64,000 nt of DNA from Nocardiopsis sp. TSRI0078 (GCF_001905145.1 NZ_LWLB01000032.1:346622-410621), one strand, 5' to 3'; shown: positions 9,036 to 17,147, numbered from the stretch's first letter. Numbers and translations: made by a program. Notes: a model not told the origin generated them from the letters alone.

Positions 9036-9048
9036 CCGTGCTTGTTCT

Positions 9049-9186
9049 GGGGCTCCGCTCCGCTTCGCCCCGTGTTCGGGCGCCCAAAAGGCGGGAACCT
9101 TCGGCGCCTCCGGTGGGTTGGCTCGTTCCTCGCGAACCCACCTCCGGCACCTCCAGAACCCCGCCGGCGCCCGAACGACACCCCCA
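9049..9186. repeat. Convergent-end inverted-repeat element, copy A
   Basis: Core 9074-9176, bounded by an 11-bp terminal inverted repeat GTTCGGGCGCC / GGCGCCCGAAC. The inner flanks are also partly complementary (GGCGGGAACC against GAACCCCGCC). A second copy lies in the opposite orientation at 52056-52157, sharing long blocks such as TCCAGAACCCCGCCGGCG. It fills the gap between two convergent genes and no other terminator hairpin is seen there. Confidence 0.75.
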
Positions 9187-9219
9187 GGTGGCAGGTCGGC
9201 AGTCATCAGACGGGTAGTG

Positions 9220-10215
9220 TCATCGGCCGCGCCACCAGTGCGCCGCCAGCAGCTCCGCCACCAGCGGCTCCACCAGCAGGCTCACGTCCGGGTCGGAGTC
9301 GCCCGGATAGCGCACCGTCAGCTCCGCCCCCGGCACGCGCTCGCGGCCGGGGGTGGGGCCCACCGCCACGAACGCGCCCCGCAGGTGCCGCAGGTGCTCC
9401 GCGAAGCGCTCGTCGTAGGCCGACCCCGCGAACAACAGCGCCCGGTAGTCCGTCACCGCCGCCAGGTAGCGGCCGGTGTGCGACCACTCCCCGGTCTCGC
9501 ACGCGTGCGCCACCCGCACCGGCCCCTTGCGCAGCGCCTGCACCCCCTGCCCCGCCGACGCCAACCGCTCGGCCGGGGCCACCAGGTGCACACCGTGCGG
9601 CGACTCCAGGGCCCGGGCGGCCTCGGGCACCCACTCCGGGGCGCTCCGCAGCAGCGACCCCGTCGCGTTGGCCGCCCGGCGCAGCAATCCGGGAAAGTTC
9701 TGGCTGCTTCCCGACACCGGCGCGCCCAGGCGGTGCCCCAGCAGCAGGAGCAGGGCCAGCGCGTGCTGGTAGGCGCGACACCCCAGGCCGCTCGCCTCCT
9801 CGCCCGCGTGCAGCGGCACCAGCAGGTCCGCCTGGCGCCCCACCACGGCGTCGACGGACGGAGCCAGCACGATCACCGGCGACCGCGCCACATAGCGGTC
9901 CAGGGCCGTGTACAGCTCCCGCTGCCCGCCGCCCAGGCTCACCGCCACCACCAGCGTCTCCGGGCCCGCGGGAGGCTCCTCCACCGAGGAGGAGAAGTCC
10001 GCGGTCGCCGCGATCCCGGCCCGGCGCAGGCGCGACGCCGCCACCGCGCAGGCGTGGCGCGCCGCGCCCAGGCCCAGGAAGCGCACCGAGGCGGGTTCGT
10101 CGTCCAGCAGGGCGGGCAGAGCGGCGTAGGGATCCCAGCGCGGGAAGCGGTCGGCGAGCGAGGCCAGCGCGTCGGGCTTGCCCGCCAGGTCGGCGGACAG
10201 GGACTCGGCGGTCAC
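9220..10215 (-). CDS. SIS-domain protein (sugar isomerase fold)
   Basis: A 331-residue protein with the pattern of SIS (sugar isomerase) domains: FLGLGAARHACAVAASRLRRAG, read here in two pieces, then TLVVAVSLGGGQRELYTAL resembling the phosphosugar-binding S-x-S/G region, and a second half with VVVLA-like strands. Proteins of this shape in actinobacteria are annotated as SIS or glucosamine/mannose-phosphate isomerase-like, substrate unproven. The GTG at 10215 is chosen because GGGGG lies 5 nt before it; an in-frame GTG at 10260 would add 15 residues. It is divergent from hisI and convergent with the ABC exporter. Confidence 0.75.
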   Translation of the reverse strand: MTAESLSADLAGKPDALASLADRFPRWDPYAALPALLDDEPASVRFLGLGAARHACAVAASRLRRAGIAATADFSSSVEEPPAGPETLVVAVSLGGGQRELYTALDRYVARSPVIVLAPSVDAVVGRQADLLVPLHAGEEASGLGCRAYQHALALLLLLGHRLGAPVSGSSQNFPGLLRRAANATGSLLRSAPEWVPEAARALESPHGVHLVAPAERLASAGQGVQALRKGPVRVAHACETGEWSHTGRYLAAVTDYRALLFAGSAYDERFAEHLRHLRGAFVAVGPTPGRERVPGAELTVRYPGDSDPDVSLLVEPLVAELLAAHWWRGR

Positions 10216-10362
10216 GGAACCCCCAGATGAGAGGAAGAGGCGGTGACGGTACGGACGCACGAACTCTAGTGGCTTGTCCCACGCTCCTCCCCTCCCACCG
10301 GCCCCGCCTTATGCGCTTGGCCCTCATACACCACCCGGTGCGGGACGCTCCACGGACGGCCA

Positions 10363-10368
10363 TAACCT
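10363..10368 (+). promoter_or_regulatory. -10 hexamer of leaderless hisI
   Basis: TAACCT ends 7 nt before the hisI ATG, so the expected transcript start falls at the start codon. No ribosome binding site precedes the ATG. The same hexamer at the same distance precedes pdtaR. Confidence 0.55.
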
Positions 10369-10375
10369 GGAACGC

Positions 10376-10720
10376 ATGAGCGTCACCAGCCTCGCCCCGG
10401 ACATCGCCGCCCGCCTGAAGCGGAACCCGGACGGCCTCGTCCCCGCCGTCGTGCAGCAGCACGACACCGGGGAGGTACTCATGCTCGCCTGGATGGACGA
10501 CGAGGCGCTGCACCGCACCCTCACCACCGGCGCCGCCACCTACTGGTCGCGCAGCCGCGGCGAGTACTGGGTCAAGGGCGCCACCTCCGGCAACACCCAG
10601 CGTGTGGTGTCGGTCTCACTCGACTGCGACGGGGACACCCTGCTGGTCCGCGTCGACCAGAGGGGCGCCGCCTGCCACACCGGCGACCGTACGTGCTTCG
10701 ACGCGGGGAGACTCCTGTGA
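10376..10720 (+). CDS. hisI: Phosphoribosyl-AMP cyclohydrolase
   Basis: A 114-residue zinc/magnesium hydrolase opening the adenine ring of PR-AMP, third step of histidine synthesis. Motifs: VVQQHDTGEVLMLAWMD, YWSRSRGEYWVKG, then the metal-binding set SLDCDGD and AACHTGDRTCF. There is no fused HisE domain, the usual actinobacterial state. The ATG at 10376 lacks a ribosome binding site and is 7 nt after TAACCT, suggesting leaderless translation. It overlaps the next gene by 4 nt (GTGA). It is separated from the main his operon by the exporter and the SIS gene. Confidence 0.96.
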   Translation: MSVTSLAPDIAARLKRNPDGLVPAVVQQHDTGEVLMLAWMDDEALHRTLTTGAATYWSRSRGEYWVKGATSGNTQRVVSVSLDCDGDTLLVRVDQRGAACHTGDRTCFDAGRLL

Positions 10721-11424
10721 GCTCTCCCACGCCTCCGGCGCGCGTGGGCCGGGAGTACGGCCTCGCCATGCTCGCCCTGGCCGCCGGTGCCGCCCTGCTG
10801 CTCGCCGCCGCCGGACGCCACTGGGCGACCGGCCGACTCGACGCGCCGGGGCCGGTCGCCCCCGCGCCCGTCGAACTCACCGGCACCGACCTCACCGGCG
10901 CCCTGAGCGGCATCGGCTGGGCCGGGCTGGCCGCGATCGCGGGCCTGTACGCCGCCCGGAACCAGGCCCGCCGGGCGGTCGGCCTCCTCGTCGCCCTCGG
11001 CGGCGCGGCCGCCCTGGGCGCGGTCTGGGACGCCACCCGCCCCGCCACCCTCCTGGCCGCCGTGTCCGAGAAGGCCGCCGACGCGGCCGGCGGCGCGCAG
11101 GCGGCCACCGCCCCCCAGCTGTCCGCCCTCGGCCCCGCCATGGCCGTGACGGGCGCCGTGCTGCTCGTCGCGGCGGGCCTGTTCGCCGTGGTAAGGGCCC
11201 CGGTCTGGCCAGGTATGGGCACCCGGTACGATCGGGACGCCGCACCGCGCGCGACCCGGGCAGAGACACCCTCCGACCTGTGGAAATCGCTGGACGCCGG
11301 TGAGGACCCCACACTCGACGCCCCCGGAGGCGCCGCGTCCGAGGGCGTCGCGGAAACGACCGGGGGCGACACGGAACACGCACCGCTGGCACCACGGCCA
11401 GCCGAACCTAAGGAGAAACCCTGA
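10717..11424 (+). CDS. Trp-biosynthesis-associated membrane protein (TIGR02234 type)
   Basis: A 235-residue membrane protein with about four hydrophobic segments: LAMLALAAGAALLLAAAG, AGLAAIAGLYAA, VGLLVALGGAAALGAV and AMAVTGAVLLVAAGLFAVV, followed by a long polar C-terminal tail. This position, next to hisI and upstream of trpC, is where the actinobacterial Trp-operon-associated family (Pfam Trp_oprn_chp) sits. Its role is unknown. The GTG start overlaps the hisI stop and follows GGGGAG. In many actinobacteria trpE lies between hisI and this gene; here there is no room for it. Confidence 0.8.
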   Translation: MSSPTPPARVGREYGLAMLALAAGAALLLAAAGRHWATGRLDAPGPVAPAPVELTGTDLTGALSGIGWAGLAAIAGLYAARNQARRAVGLLVALGGAAALGAVWDATRPATLLAAVSEKAADAAGGAQAATAPQLSALGPAMAVTGAVLLVAAGLFAVVRAPVWPGMGTRYDRDAAPRATRAETPSDLWKSLDAGEDPTLDAPGGAASEGVAETTGGDTEHAPLAPRPAEPKEKP

Positions 11425-11762
11425 TGGCGGACGAACACCACGAGGACCACGGCAACACCGTCTCCGCATGGTTCCTCACCCTCTCCTGGATCGTGGTGTG
11501 GAGCGCGGCGGCCTTCGCCATCGTCGCCATGGGCGGCAGCGTGCTGCTGTGGACGGCCATCGCCCTGGGCGTCAGCGTCGTGCTCGCCGCGGTCGCCGGC
11601 GTCATGAAGAAGGCCGGCCTGGGCCGCAAGGAGCCCCGTCCCGTCCCGCCCACACGCGAGGAGTGGGAGGCCGGCCGGAAGGCCGCCGCCGCCCAGCCCG
11701 AGCCCGCCGTGGCCCAGCCCGGACCCGCCCTCGACCCCGACGCCGAGTCCGCCAAGGCCTGA
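11424..11762 (+). CDS. HGxxPAAW-type small membrane protein
   Basis: A 112-residue protein starting MADEHHEDHGNTVSAWF; the HGNTVSAW block is a variant of the HGxxPAAW motif typical of this actinobacterial family. Two membrane helices follow (LSWIVVWSAAAFAIVAMGG and LLWTAIALGVSVVLAAVAG), then a Pro/Ala-rich cytoplasmic tail with an EEWEAGR segment. The ATG overlaps the upstream stop (TGATG), and AAGGAGAAACC provides the ribosome binding site. It commonly lies upstream of trpC. Function unknown. Confidence 0.82.
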   Translation: MADEHHEDHGNTVSAWFLTLSWIVVWSAAAFAIVAMGGSVLLWTAIALGVSVVLAAVAGVMKKAGLGRKEPRPVPPTREEWEAGRKAAAAQPEPAVAQPGPALDPDAESAKA

Positions 11763-12028
11763 CCGGGACCCGGTGAACCCGGGGGAACCGCAGCTCACAG
11801 TGAGCGAATGACCGAAAATGGACGAAGGTCGCATGGGACGGGTAGATTCACTCCACCGGCCCTGACTGTCGCGTTGGTCCCGTTCGGTGGGAGTCCCGCT
11901 GATCTGGCATCATGCGTTTTCCGCCCGCGACGTTGCCTCCGGTGATCCAACCCTGCCCCATGTTGGGTCGGCGTGCCGTCGGCGCGCCGCACAGAACCCC
12001 TGTCCTCTTCCGGAAAGTTGTACCTAGC

Positions 12029-12403
12029 ATGAGTTATGGTCCCCCGCCCCCAGGCAACCCCGGCGGCGGCTACGGTCCCCCCAGCGGCGGCTACGGCGCC
12101 CCCGGCGGCGGTTACGGCGCTCCCGGCGGTACCCCTCCGGACAACGGCCTCACCTGGGCCATCGTGGCCATCTTCTGCTGCTGGCCCTTCGCCATCCCGG
12201 CCATCATCAACGCCACCAAGGTCAACGACCTGTGGAACCGCGGTGACCAGGCCGGCGCCATGGAGGCCCAGGCCCAGGCCAAGAAGTGGACGAAGCTCGC
12301 CTTCATCCTCGGCAGCATCGCCTACGTCCTGAGCATCGGGTTCTACATCCTGCTGATCATCATCGGACTCGGCGCCGCCTCCACCACCCCGACGTACTAC
12401 TAG
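12029..12403 (+). CDS. CD225/dispanin-family membrane protein A
   Basis: A 124-residue protein with a Gly/Pro/Tyr-rich repeat N terminus (units like GGGYGPPS, GGYGAPG), a hydrophobic segment WAIVAIFCCWPFAIPAIINA containing the paired cysteines typical of CD225 proteins, a charged loop with KVNDLWNRGDQAGAMEAQ, and a second helix. Dispanins are small two-helix proteins; bacterial members have no established function. The ATG at 12029 is 12 nt after GGAAAG, a rather long spacing. A related gene lies at 13108. A clear terminator follows. Confidence 0.85.
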   Translation: MSYGPPPPGNPGGGYGPPSGGYGAPGGGYGAPGGTPPDNGLTWAIVAIFCCWPFAIPAIINATKVNDLWNRGDQAGAMEAQAQAKKWTKLAFILGSIAYVLSIGFYILLIIIGLGAASTTPTYY

Positions 12404-12428
12404 AAGGCGCCCGCCTTCCGGTACCGCG

Positions 12429-12462
12429 TCTGCCCCCGAGCGCCCCGGCGCTCGGGGGCAGA
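12429..12462 (+). terminator. Hairpin terminator after dispanin A
   Basis: A perfect 14-bp stem (TCTGCCCCCGAGCG and its complement) with a 6-nt loop CCCCGG, 25 nt after the stop codon. The downstream sequence is not T-rich. Confidence 0.75.
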
Positions 12463-12484
12463 GTCCTCTCCGGCCCCCGAACCC

Positions 12485-12490
12485 CTAAGC
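12485..12490 (+). promoter_or_regulatory. -10 hexamer of leaderless DUF2752 gene
   Basis: TAAGCT lies exactly 7 nt before the GTG at 12498, just after the upstream terminator. No ribosome binding site is present. Confidence 0.5.
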
Positions 12491-12497
12491 TGGTCGC

Positions 12498-13010
12498 GTG
12501 CACCCACACCACGAAAAGCCGCCGGAGAGCCCCCCGGCCCAGCCCCCCGCGGCACCCTCCCTGGCCGAGCGGACCAGGCGCCGGGCCGAGACGCTCCACC
12601 CGGCCGTGTGGCCCGTGGGCCTGGGTGCCCTCGGCCTGACGGGGGCCGCCCTCCTCCACCTCGTGGACCCCAACGAGCCGGGCAACTACCCCACCTGCCC
12701 CTGGCTGCTGTTCACCGGCACCTTCTGCCCCGGCTGCGGCAGCATGCGCGCGGTCGCCCTGCTCACCCACGGCGAGGTCCTCGCCTCCATCAGCATGAAC
12801 CCCCTGCTGTGGCTGCTGGCCCCCTACGTGGCGTGGACCTACGGGCTCTGGCTGGTCCGAACGGTCCGGCCGCCCACGAAACCGCCCAAGCTCACGCCCG
12901 GCTGGTTCCTGTGGGGCCTCCTGGTCGTCATCACCGGGCACTGGATCCTGCGCAACCTGCCCTGGTTCTCCTTCCTGGCCCCCGGAACCCCGCTGTTCCC
13001 GGGCTGGTGA
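12498..13010 (+). CDS. DUF2752 membrane protein
   Basis: A 170-residue membrane protein. After a Pro-rich N terminus it has LGALGLTGAALLHLVDP, then TCPWLLFTGTFCPGCGSMRA with the CPGCGSxRA signature of DUF2752, a helix MNPLLWLLAPYVAWTYGLWL, and a final helix LWGLLVVITGHWILRNL. The Cys pair could bind metal or form a disulfide; no function is known for the family. It sits between two dispanin genes, an arrangement that suggests a shared membrane context. GTG start, probably leaderless. Confidence 0.85.
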   Translation: MHPHHEKPPESPPAQPPAAPSLAERTRRRAETLHPAVWPVGLGALGLTGAALLHLVDPNEPGNYPTCPWLLFTGTFCPGCGSMRAVALLTHGEVLASISMNPLLWLLAPYVAWTYGLWLVRTVRPPTKPPKLTPGWFLWGLLVVITGHWILRNLPWFSFLAPGTPLFPGW

Positions 13011-13107
13011 CCGGAACCAGAACGGACTTCGCGCAGTCTGATCCGACGAGCGCGGCCGCCCCCTCCGCGCGCTACGAAGACACCCACGTTCGGGAAGGTT
13101 TGATCAC

Positions 13108-13473
13108 ATGAGCTACGGACCCCCGCCCACCGGCGGTTACGGCCCTCCCGGCGGCTACGGAGGCCCTCCCGGATACGGTGGTCCGCCACCGGGGGAGCCG
13201 CCGAAGACCTACCTGGTGCACAACATCCTCGGCATCCTCAGCTGCCTGCCGGTCATCGGCATCATCGGCCTGGTCTTCTCCCTCCAGATCAACAGCAAGT
13301 GGCAGATGGGGGACTACGCGGGCGCCGAGTCCGCGGCGAAGACCGCCAAGACCATGGGCATGATCGGCCTGGTGCTGTTCATCCTCGGCATAGTCCTCCT
13401 CGTGCTCTACTTCGGGTTCATCATCGTCATGGTGATCGTCGCCGGGGCCTCCAGCACCACCTACACCTACTGA
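13108..13473 (+). CDS. CD225/dispanin-family membrane protein B
   Basis: A 121-residue protein similar in design to the one at 12029: N terminus MSYGPPPTGGYGPPGG repeats, a first helix VHNILGILSCLPVIGIIGLVF, a loop with INSKWQMGDYAGAESAAKTA that parallels NATKVNDLWNRGDQAGAM of protein A, then a second hydrophobic helix. The two share the start MSYGPPP and the loop, so they are paralogs. ATG follows CGGGAAGG with good spacing. Function unknown. Confidence 0.86.
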   Translation: MSYGPPPTGGYGPPGGYGGPPGYGGPPPGEPPKTYLVHNILGILSCLPVIGIIGLVFSLQINSKWQMGDYAGAESAAKTAKTMGMIGLVLFILGIVLLVLYFGFIIVMVIVAGASSTTYTY

Positions 13474-13482
13474 CCGCGGACC

Positions 13483-13515
13483 CGGGCCCCGCTCCGCCCC
13501 GCGGACCGGGGCCCG
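13483..13515 (+). terminator. Hairpin after dispanin B
   Basis: A 9-bp stem CGGGCCCCG / CGGGGCCCG with a 15-nt GC-rich loop begins 9 nt after the stop codon. It separates the dispanin genes from the trp genes. Confidence 0.5.
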
Positions 13516-13695
13516 CGTCTTCCCGCCTCCCACGGAGTGTCACGCGGGGTCGCCGACCCCGCGGCCCCGGCGGGTGGATACGATGACCAGCGACACGGTG
13601 CGACGGCGGTGTCCGGTCCCGCCGCACGACCGCCGGCCCGCCCCCGGGCGGACCGGCGCCGCGACCGGCCCACTTTCACGAGGGAGCAGTAACTG

Positions 13696-14502
13696 GTGAG
13701 CGTGCTCGACGAGATCCTCGACGGAGTACGCGCTGACCTGGCGCAGCGGCAGGAGGCCCTCCCCCTGGACCGCCTCAAGGCCCAGGCCGGGGCGACGCCC
13801 ACCCCGCAGGACGCCGAAGCCGCCCTGCGGCGCCCCGGCGTGCACGTCATCGCCGAGGTCAAGCGGGCCAGCCCCTCCAAGGGCCCCCTCGCGACCATCA
13901 CCGACCCGGCGGCCCTGGCCCGCGACTACGAGGCCGGCGGCGCCGCCCTGATCAGCGTCCTCACCGAGCAGCGCCGCTTCAACGGCAGCCTCGCCGACCT
14001 CCAGGCGGTCCACCAGGCGGTCGAGACCCCGCTGCTGCGCAAGGACTTCGTGGTCAGCTCCTACCAGCTGTGGGAGGCCCGCGCCTTCGGAGCCTCCGCC
14101 GTACTCCTCATCGTCGCGGCCCTGCCCCAGGAGGCCCTGGTGTCCCTGGTGGAGCGGGCCCGCTCACTGGGCCTGACACCGCTGGTGGAGGTCCACGACG
14201 AGGAGGAGGTCTCCCGCGCCCTGGACGCCGGGGCCACCGTCGTCGGCGTCAACGCGCGCAACCTCAAGACCCTGGAGGTGGACCGGGACACCTTCTCCCG
14301 GCTCGCCCCCCTCATCCCCTCCGACGTCGTCAAGATCGCCGAGTCCGGAGTCCGCGGCCCGCACGACCTGCTGGCCTACGCCGGCGCCGGTGCCGGCGCC
14401 GTCCTGGTCGGTGAGAGCCTCGTCCGCGGCAGGAACCCGCGCGAGGCCGTCGCCGACCTGGTGACCGCCGGGGCCCACCCCGCCCTGCGCGACCGCAACT
14501 AG
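13696..14502 (+). CDS. trpC: Indole-3-glycerol-phosphate synthase
   Basis: A 268-residue (beta/alpha)8 enzyme closing the pyrrole ring of CdRP to give indole-3-glycerol phosphate. Motifs: EVKRASPSKG (catalytic Lys), LLRKDFVV (second Lys), LTPLVEVHDEEE, NARNLKTLEVD and AESGV. The GTG at 13696 is 9 nt after AGGGAG. It is monofunctional, without a PRAI domain, which agrees with PriA supplying that step. trpB follows after an unusual 241-nt spacer. Confidence 0.97.
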   Translation: MSVLDEILDGVRADLAQRQEALPLDRLKAQAGATPTPQDAEAALRRPGVHVIAEVKRASPSKGPLATITDPAALARDYEAGGAALISVLTEQRRFNGSLADLQAVHQAVETPLLRKDFVVSSYQLWEARAFGASAVLLIVAALPQEALVSLVERARSLGLTPLVEVHDEEEVSRALDAGATVVGVNARNLKTLEVDRDTFSRLAPLIPSDVVKIAESGVRGPHDLLAYAGAGAGAVLVGESLVRGRNPREAVADLVTAGAHPALRDRN

Positions 14503-14513
14503 GGAGACACACC

Positions 14514-14585
14514 GTGACGGGAACGACGCGGGCGCCGAGGGCCGCGGCGATGGTGCGCCCCGGCCTTCGACGGCGATGGCTCTAG
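14514..14585 (+). CDS. Possible 23-codon leader or trpM-position small ORF
   Basis: GTG at 14514, 8 nt after AGGGA, opens a 23-residue frame ending in R-R-R-W-L. It carries a single Trp codon next to its stop and is followed at once by hairpin-forming sequence. Streptomyces have a small gene (trpX/trpM) between trpC and trpB; I see no clear similarity, only the position. It may be chance. Confidence 0.3.
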   Translation: MTGTTRAPRAAAMVRPGLRRRWL

Positions 14586-14680
14586 GGAGCCCGCAGGCGT
14601 GAGCCGCGGGTTCCCGACGCCGCGTTGACCCACAGTACGAACGCGCCGCCGAAGCCGGGCGGCGCACGACCGGTCGGCGC
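14585..14680 (+). promoter_or_regulatory. Hairpin-rich spacer before trpB
   Basis: GGGAGCCCGC pairs with GCGGGTTCCC (10 bp, one G-U) right after the small ORF stop, and GCGCCGCC pairs perfectly with GGCGGCGC around a 7-nt loop near 14650-14675. Together they could act as attenuator-like or processing structures between trpC and trpB. No T-run follows. Confidence 0.4.
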
Positions 14681-14743
14681 GCGGACCCCGCGGCGCGAGG
14701 CCCGGGGAAGCCACGCGGTCGGCCCTTCCCAGGAGAACTTCCC

Positions 14744-15961
14744 ATGAGCCACGACCAACCACTGCCCGACCCGCACGGGCACTACGGCCGCTTCGGCGGA
14801 CGCTTCGCACCCGAGGCGCTCATCGCCGCCCTCGACGAGGTCGCCTCCGAGTGGGAGAAGGCCAAGCAGGACCCCGAGTACCAGGCCGAGCTCGCCGCGC
14901 TGCTCAAGGACTACACCGGACGCCCCAGCCCCCTGAGCGAGGCCCGCACCTTCTCCGAGCACTGCGGCGGCGCCCGCGTCCTGCTCAAGCGCGAGGACCT
15001 CAACCACACCGGCTCGCACAAGATCAACAACGTGCTCGGCCAGGCCCTGCTCACCAGGCGCATGGGCAAGACCCGCGTCATCGCCGAGACCGGAGCCGGA
15101 CAGCACGGCGTGGCCACCGCCACCGCCTGCGCCCTGCTCGGCCTGGACTGCGTGATCTACATGGGCGAGGAGGACACCCGGCGCCAGGCGCTCAACGTCG
15201 CCCGCATGCGCATGCTCGGCGCCGAGGTCGTCCCCGTCACCATCGGCAGCCGCACCCTCAAGGACGCCATCAACGAGGCGTTCCGCGACTGGGTCGCCAA
15301 CGTCGACCACACCCACTACCTGTTCGGCACCGTGGCCGGCCCGCACCCCTTCCCCAAGCTGGTGCGCGACCTGCACTTCGTCGTCGGCCAGGAGGCGCGC
15401 GAGCAGGTCCTGGAGCGCGTCGGCAGGCTCCCCGACGCGGTCGCCGCGTGCGTGGGCGGCGGCTCCAACGCCATGGCCGTCTTCGCGGCCTTCATCCCCG
15501 ACGAGGATGTGGCCCTGTACGGCTTCGAGGCCGGGGGAGAGGGCGCGCGGACCACCCGCACCGCCGCCTCCATCACCGCGGGCAGCCCCGGGGTCTTCCA
15601 CGGCGCGCGCACCTTCGTGCTCCAGGACGAGTACGGGCAGACCCTGCCCAGCCACTCCATCTCCGCCGGACTCGACTACCCGGCGGTGGGGCCCGAGCAC
15701 GCCTACCTCGCCGACACCGGCCGCGCCTCCTACGAGCCGGTCACCGACGCCGAGGCCATGGAGGCCTTCCGGCTGCTGTGCCGCACCGAGGGCATCATCC
15801 CGGCGATCGAGAGCGCGCACGCCCTGGCCGGCGCCCGCAAGCTCGGCGAGCGCCTCGGCCCGGACGCCGTCATCCTGGTGAACCTCTCCGGGCGCGGCGA
15901 CAAGGACGTTGACACCGCGGCCGCCTACTTCGGCCTCGTGGACCCGGAGGGACAGGCGTGA
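14744..15961 (+). CDS. trpB: Tryptophan synthase beta chain
   Basis: A 405-residue PLP enzyme joining indole and serine to make tryptophan. The PLP lysine is K93 in HTGSHKINNVLGQ; GAGQHGVATATA and the phosphate loop CVGGGSNAMA are present, and ESAHA near the C terminus is typical. Begins HGHYGRFGGRFAPE, as TrpB1-type enzymes do. ATG 14744 follows CCAGGAG. The stop overlaps the trpA ATG, fitting the stoichiometric alpha2-beta2 complex. Confidence 0.98.
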   Translation: MSHDQPLPDPHGHYGRFGGRFAPEALIAALDEVASEWEKAKQDPEYQAELAALLKDYTGRPSPLSEARTFSEHCGGARVLLKREDLNHTGSHKINNVLGQALLTRRMGKTRVIAETGAGQHGVATATACALLGLDCVIYMGEEDTRRQALNVARMRMLGAEVVPVTIGSRTLKDAINEAFRDWVANVDHTHYLFGTVAGPHPFPKLVRDLHFVVGQEAREQVLERVGRLPDAVAACVGGGSNAMAVFAAFIPDEDVALYGFEAGGEGARTTRTAASITAGSPGVFHGARTFVLQDEYGQTLPSHSISAGLDYPAVGPEHAYLADTGRASYEPVTDAEAMEAFRLLCRTEGIIPAIESAHALAGARKLGERLGPDAVILVNLSGRGDKDVDTAAAYFGLVDPEGQA

Positions 15962-16779
15962 TGACCGCTACCGCACTGCAGAACAGGCTGGCCGAGGCCC
16001 GCGAGGCCGGACGGGCCGCGCTGATCGGCTACCTGCCCGCCGGCTTTCCCGACGTGGACTCCTCGATCAGGGTCGTCGAGGCCATGGTGGAGGGGGGCTG
16101 CGACGTCGTCGAGGTCGGCCTCCCCTACTCCGACCCCATGATGGACGGCCCCACCATCCAGCGCGCGGCGGACCGGGCCCTGGAGTCCGGGACCACCACC
16201 GACGACGTGTTCCGCGTGGTCGAGGCCACCGCCGCCACGGGCGCCGCCGCCGTGGTCATGTCCTACTGGAACCCGATCGAGCGCTACGGCGTGGAGCGCT
16301 TCGCCACCGCCCTGGCCAAGGCGGGCGGGGCCGGAGTGATCACCCCCGACCTCATCCCCGAGGAGGCCGAGGAGTGGGTGGCCGCCTCCACCGCCTCGGG
16401 CCTGGACCGGGTGTTCCTGGTCGCGCCCTCCTCCACCGACCGGCGGCTGGCCCTGACCACCCGGGCCTGCAGCGGCTTCGTGTACGCGGCCTCGCTGATG
16501 GGGGTGACCGGCACCCGCACCCAGGTCGCCGACACCGCCGCCGAGCTGGTGCGGCGCACCCGGGAGGCCACCCGCGACTCCGGCCTGCCGGTCTGCGTGG
16601 GGCTGGGCATCTCCACGGGCGCCCAGGCCGCCGAGGTGGCCGCCTACGCCGACGGGGTGATCGTCGGAGCCGGGTTCTGCCAGCGGATCCTGGACGCACC
16701 GGACCTGGAGACAGGCCTCACGGCGGTCCGCTCCTTCGCCCAGGAACTGGCGGCGGGCGTGCGCTCGGGCCGCGGCTGA
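15961..16779 (+). CDS. trpA: Tryptophan synthase alpha chain
   Basis: A 272-residue (beta/alpha)8 subunit that cleaves indole-3-glycerol phosphate and channels indole to TrpB. The catalytic Glu is in VEVGLPYSDPMMDGP, which also carries the catalytic Asp; GFVYAASLMGVTG forms the active-site loop. Start: either GTG 15958 or ATG 15961; GGAGGG at 15946 serves both and the ATG overlapping the trpB stop is chosen. Last gene of the trp block, followed by a strong terminator. Confidence 0.96.
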   Translation: MTATALQNRLAEAREAGRAALIGYLPAGFPDVDSSIRVVEAMVEGGCDVVEVGLPYSDPMMDGPTIQRAADRALESGTTTDDVFRVVEATAATGAAAVVMSYWNPIERYGVERFATALAKAGGAGVITPDLIPEEAEEWVAASTASGLDRVFLVAPSSTDRRLALTTRACSGFVYAASLMGVTGTRTQVADTAAELVRRTREATRDSGLPVCVGLGISTGAQAAEVAAYADGVIVGAGFCQRILDAPDLETGLTAVRSFAQELAAGVRSGRG

Positions 16780-17147
16780 GCACCGGGGCGCCCCGGCGCC
16801 CCCCCACACAGGCGGGAGGCCGTCCCCACCGGGGCGGCCTCCCGCCTCTTTCGCGTGAGCCCCGCCACCCGGGCCGCTCCCGCCGCCCCGCGCCGGGCAA
16901 GGGAACGGTTAAGGCGGTGAGAATCGGGTGAGAGCCCGCCCGTGAGGCCCCGGAACACTCCCGCGGCCAGGTATCCATGAAGGCGGCGGTGGCGCCCGCC
17001 GCCCGAGAGCGGTGACCGCTGCGCCCGAGTTTCCGGACACAGCGTCACGCACTCACCACAGCCAGTAGGATCTGACGCGACACGAAGAGCAATGAGGCGC
17101 ACACCCGGAGCGATAGTCCGCCCCCGATCTCCCCGAAGGCCCCAGTG
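16780..17147. other. Intergenic region between trpA and the MauE-like gene
   Basis: 368 nt. It contains the strong terminator at 16810-16850 and a TAGGAT at 17066-17071 that could be the -10 of the downstream operon, with no good -35. A GAAGG at 17134 is the ribosome binding site of the next gene. No other gene is supported. Confidence 0.6.
16810..16850 (+). terminator. Intrinsic terminator of the trp block
   Basis: A perfect 13-bp stem AGGCGGGAGGCCG / CGGCCTCCCGCCT with a 12-nt loop, followed by CTTTC. It starts 31 nt after the trpA stop. Confidence 0.85.

Noticed and set aside
7071..9206. A 711-codon open frame opposite the second ABC exporter gene
   Set aside because: Antisense shadow of a gene with clear Walker motifs; no domain and no start signal.
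10261..10362. A -35 element and promoter for the SIS-domain gene
   Set aside because: A TAGAGT-like hexamer on the minus strand lacks a partner at acceptable spacing.
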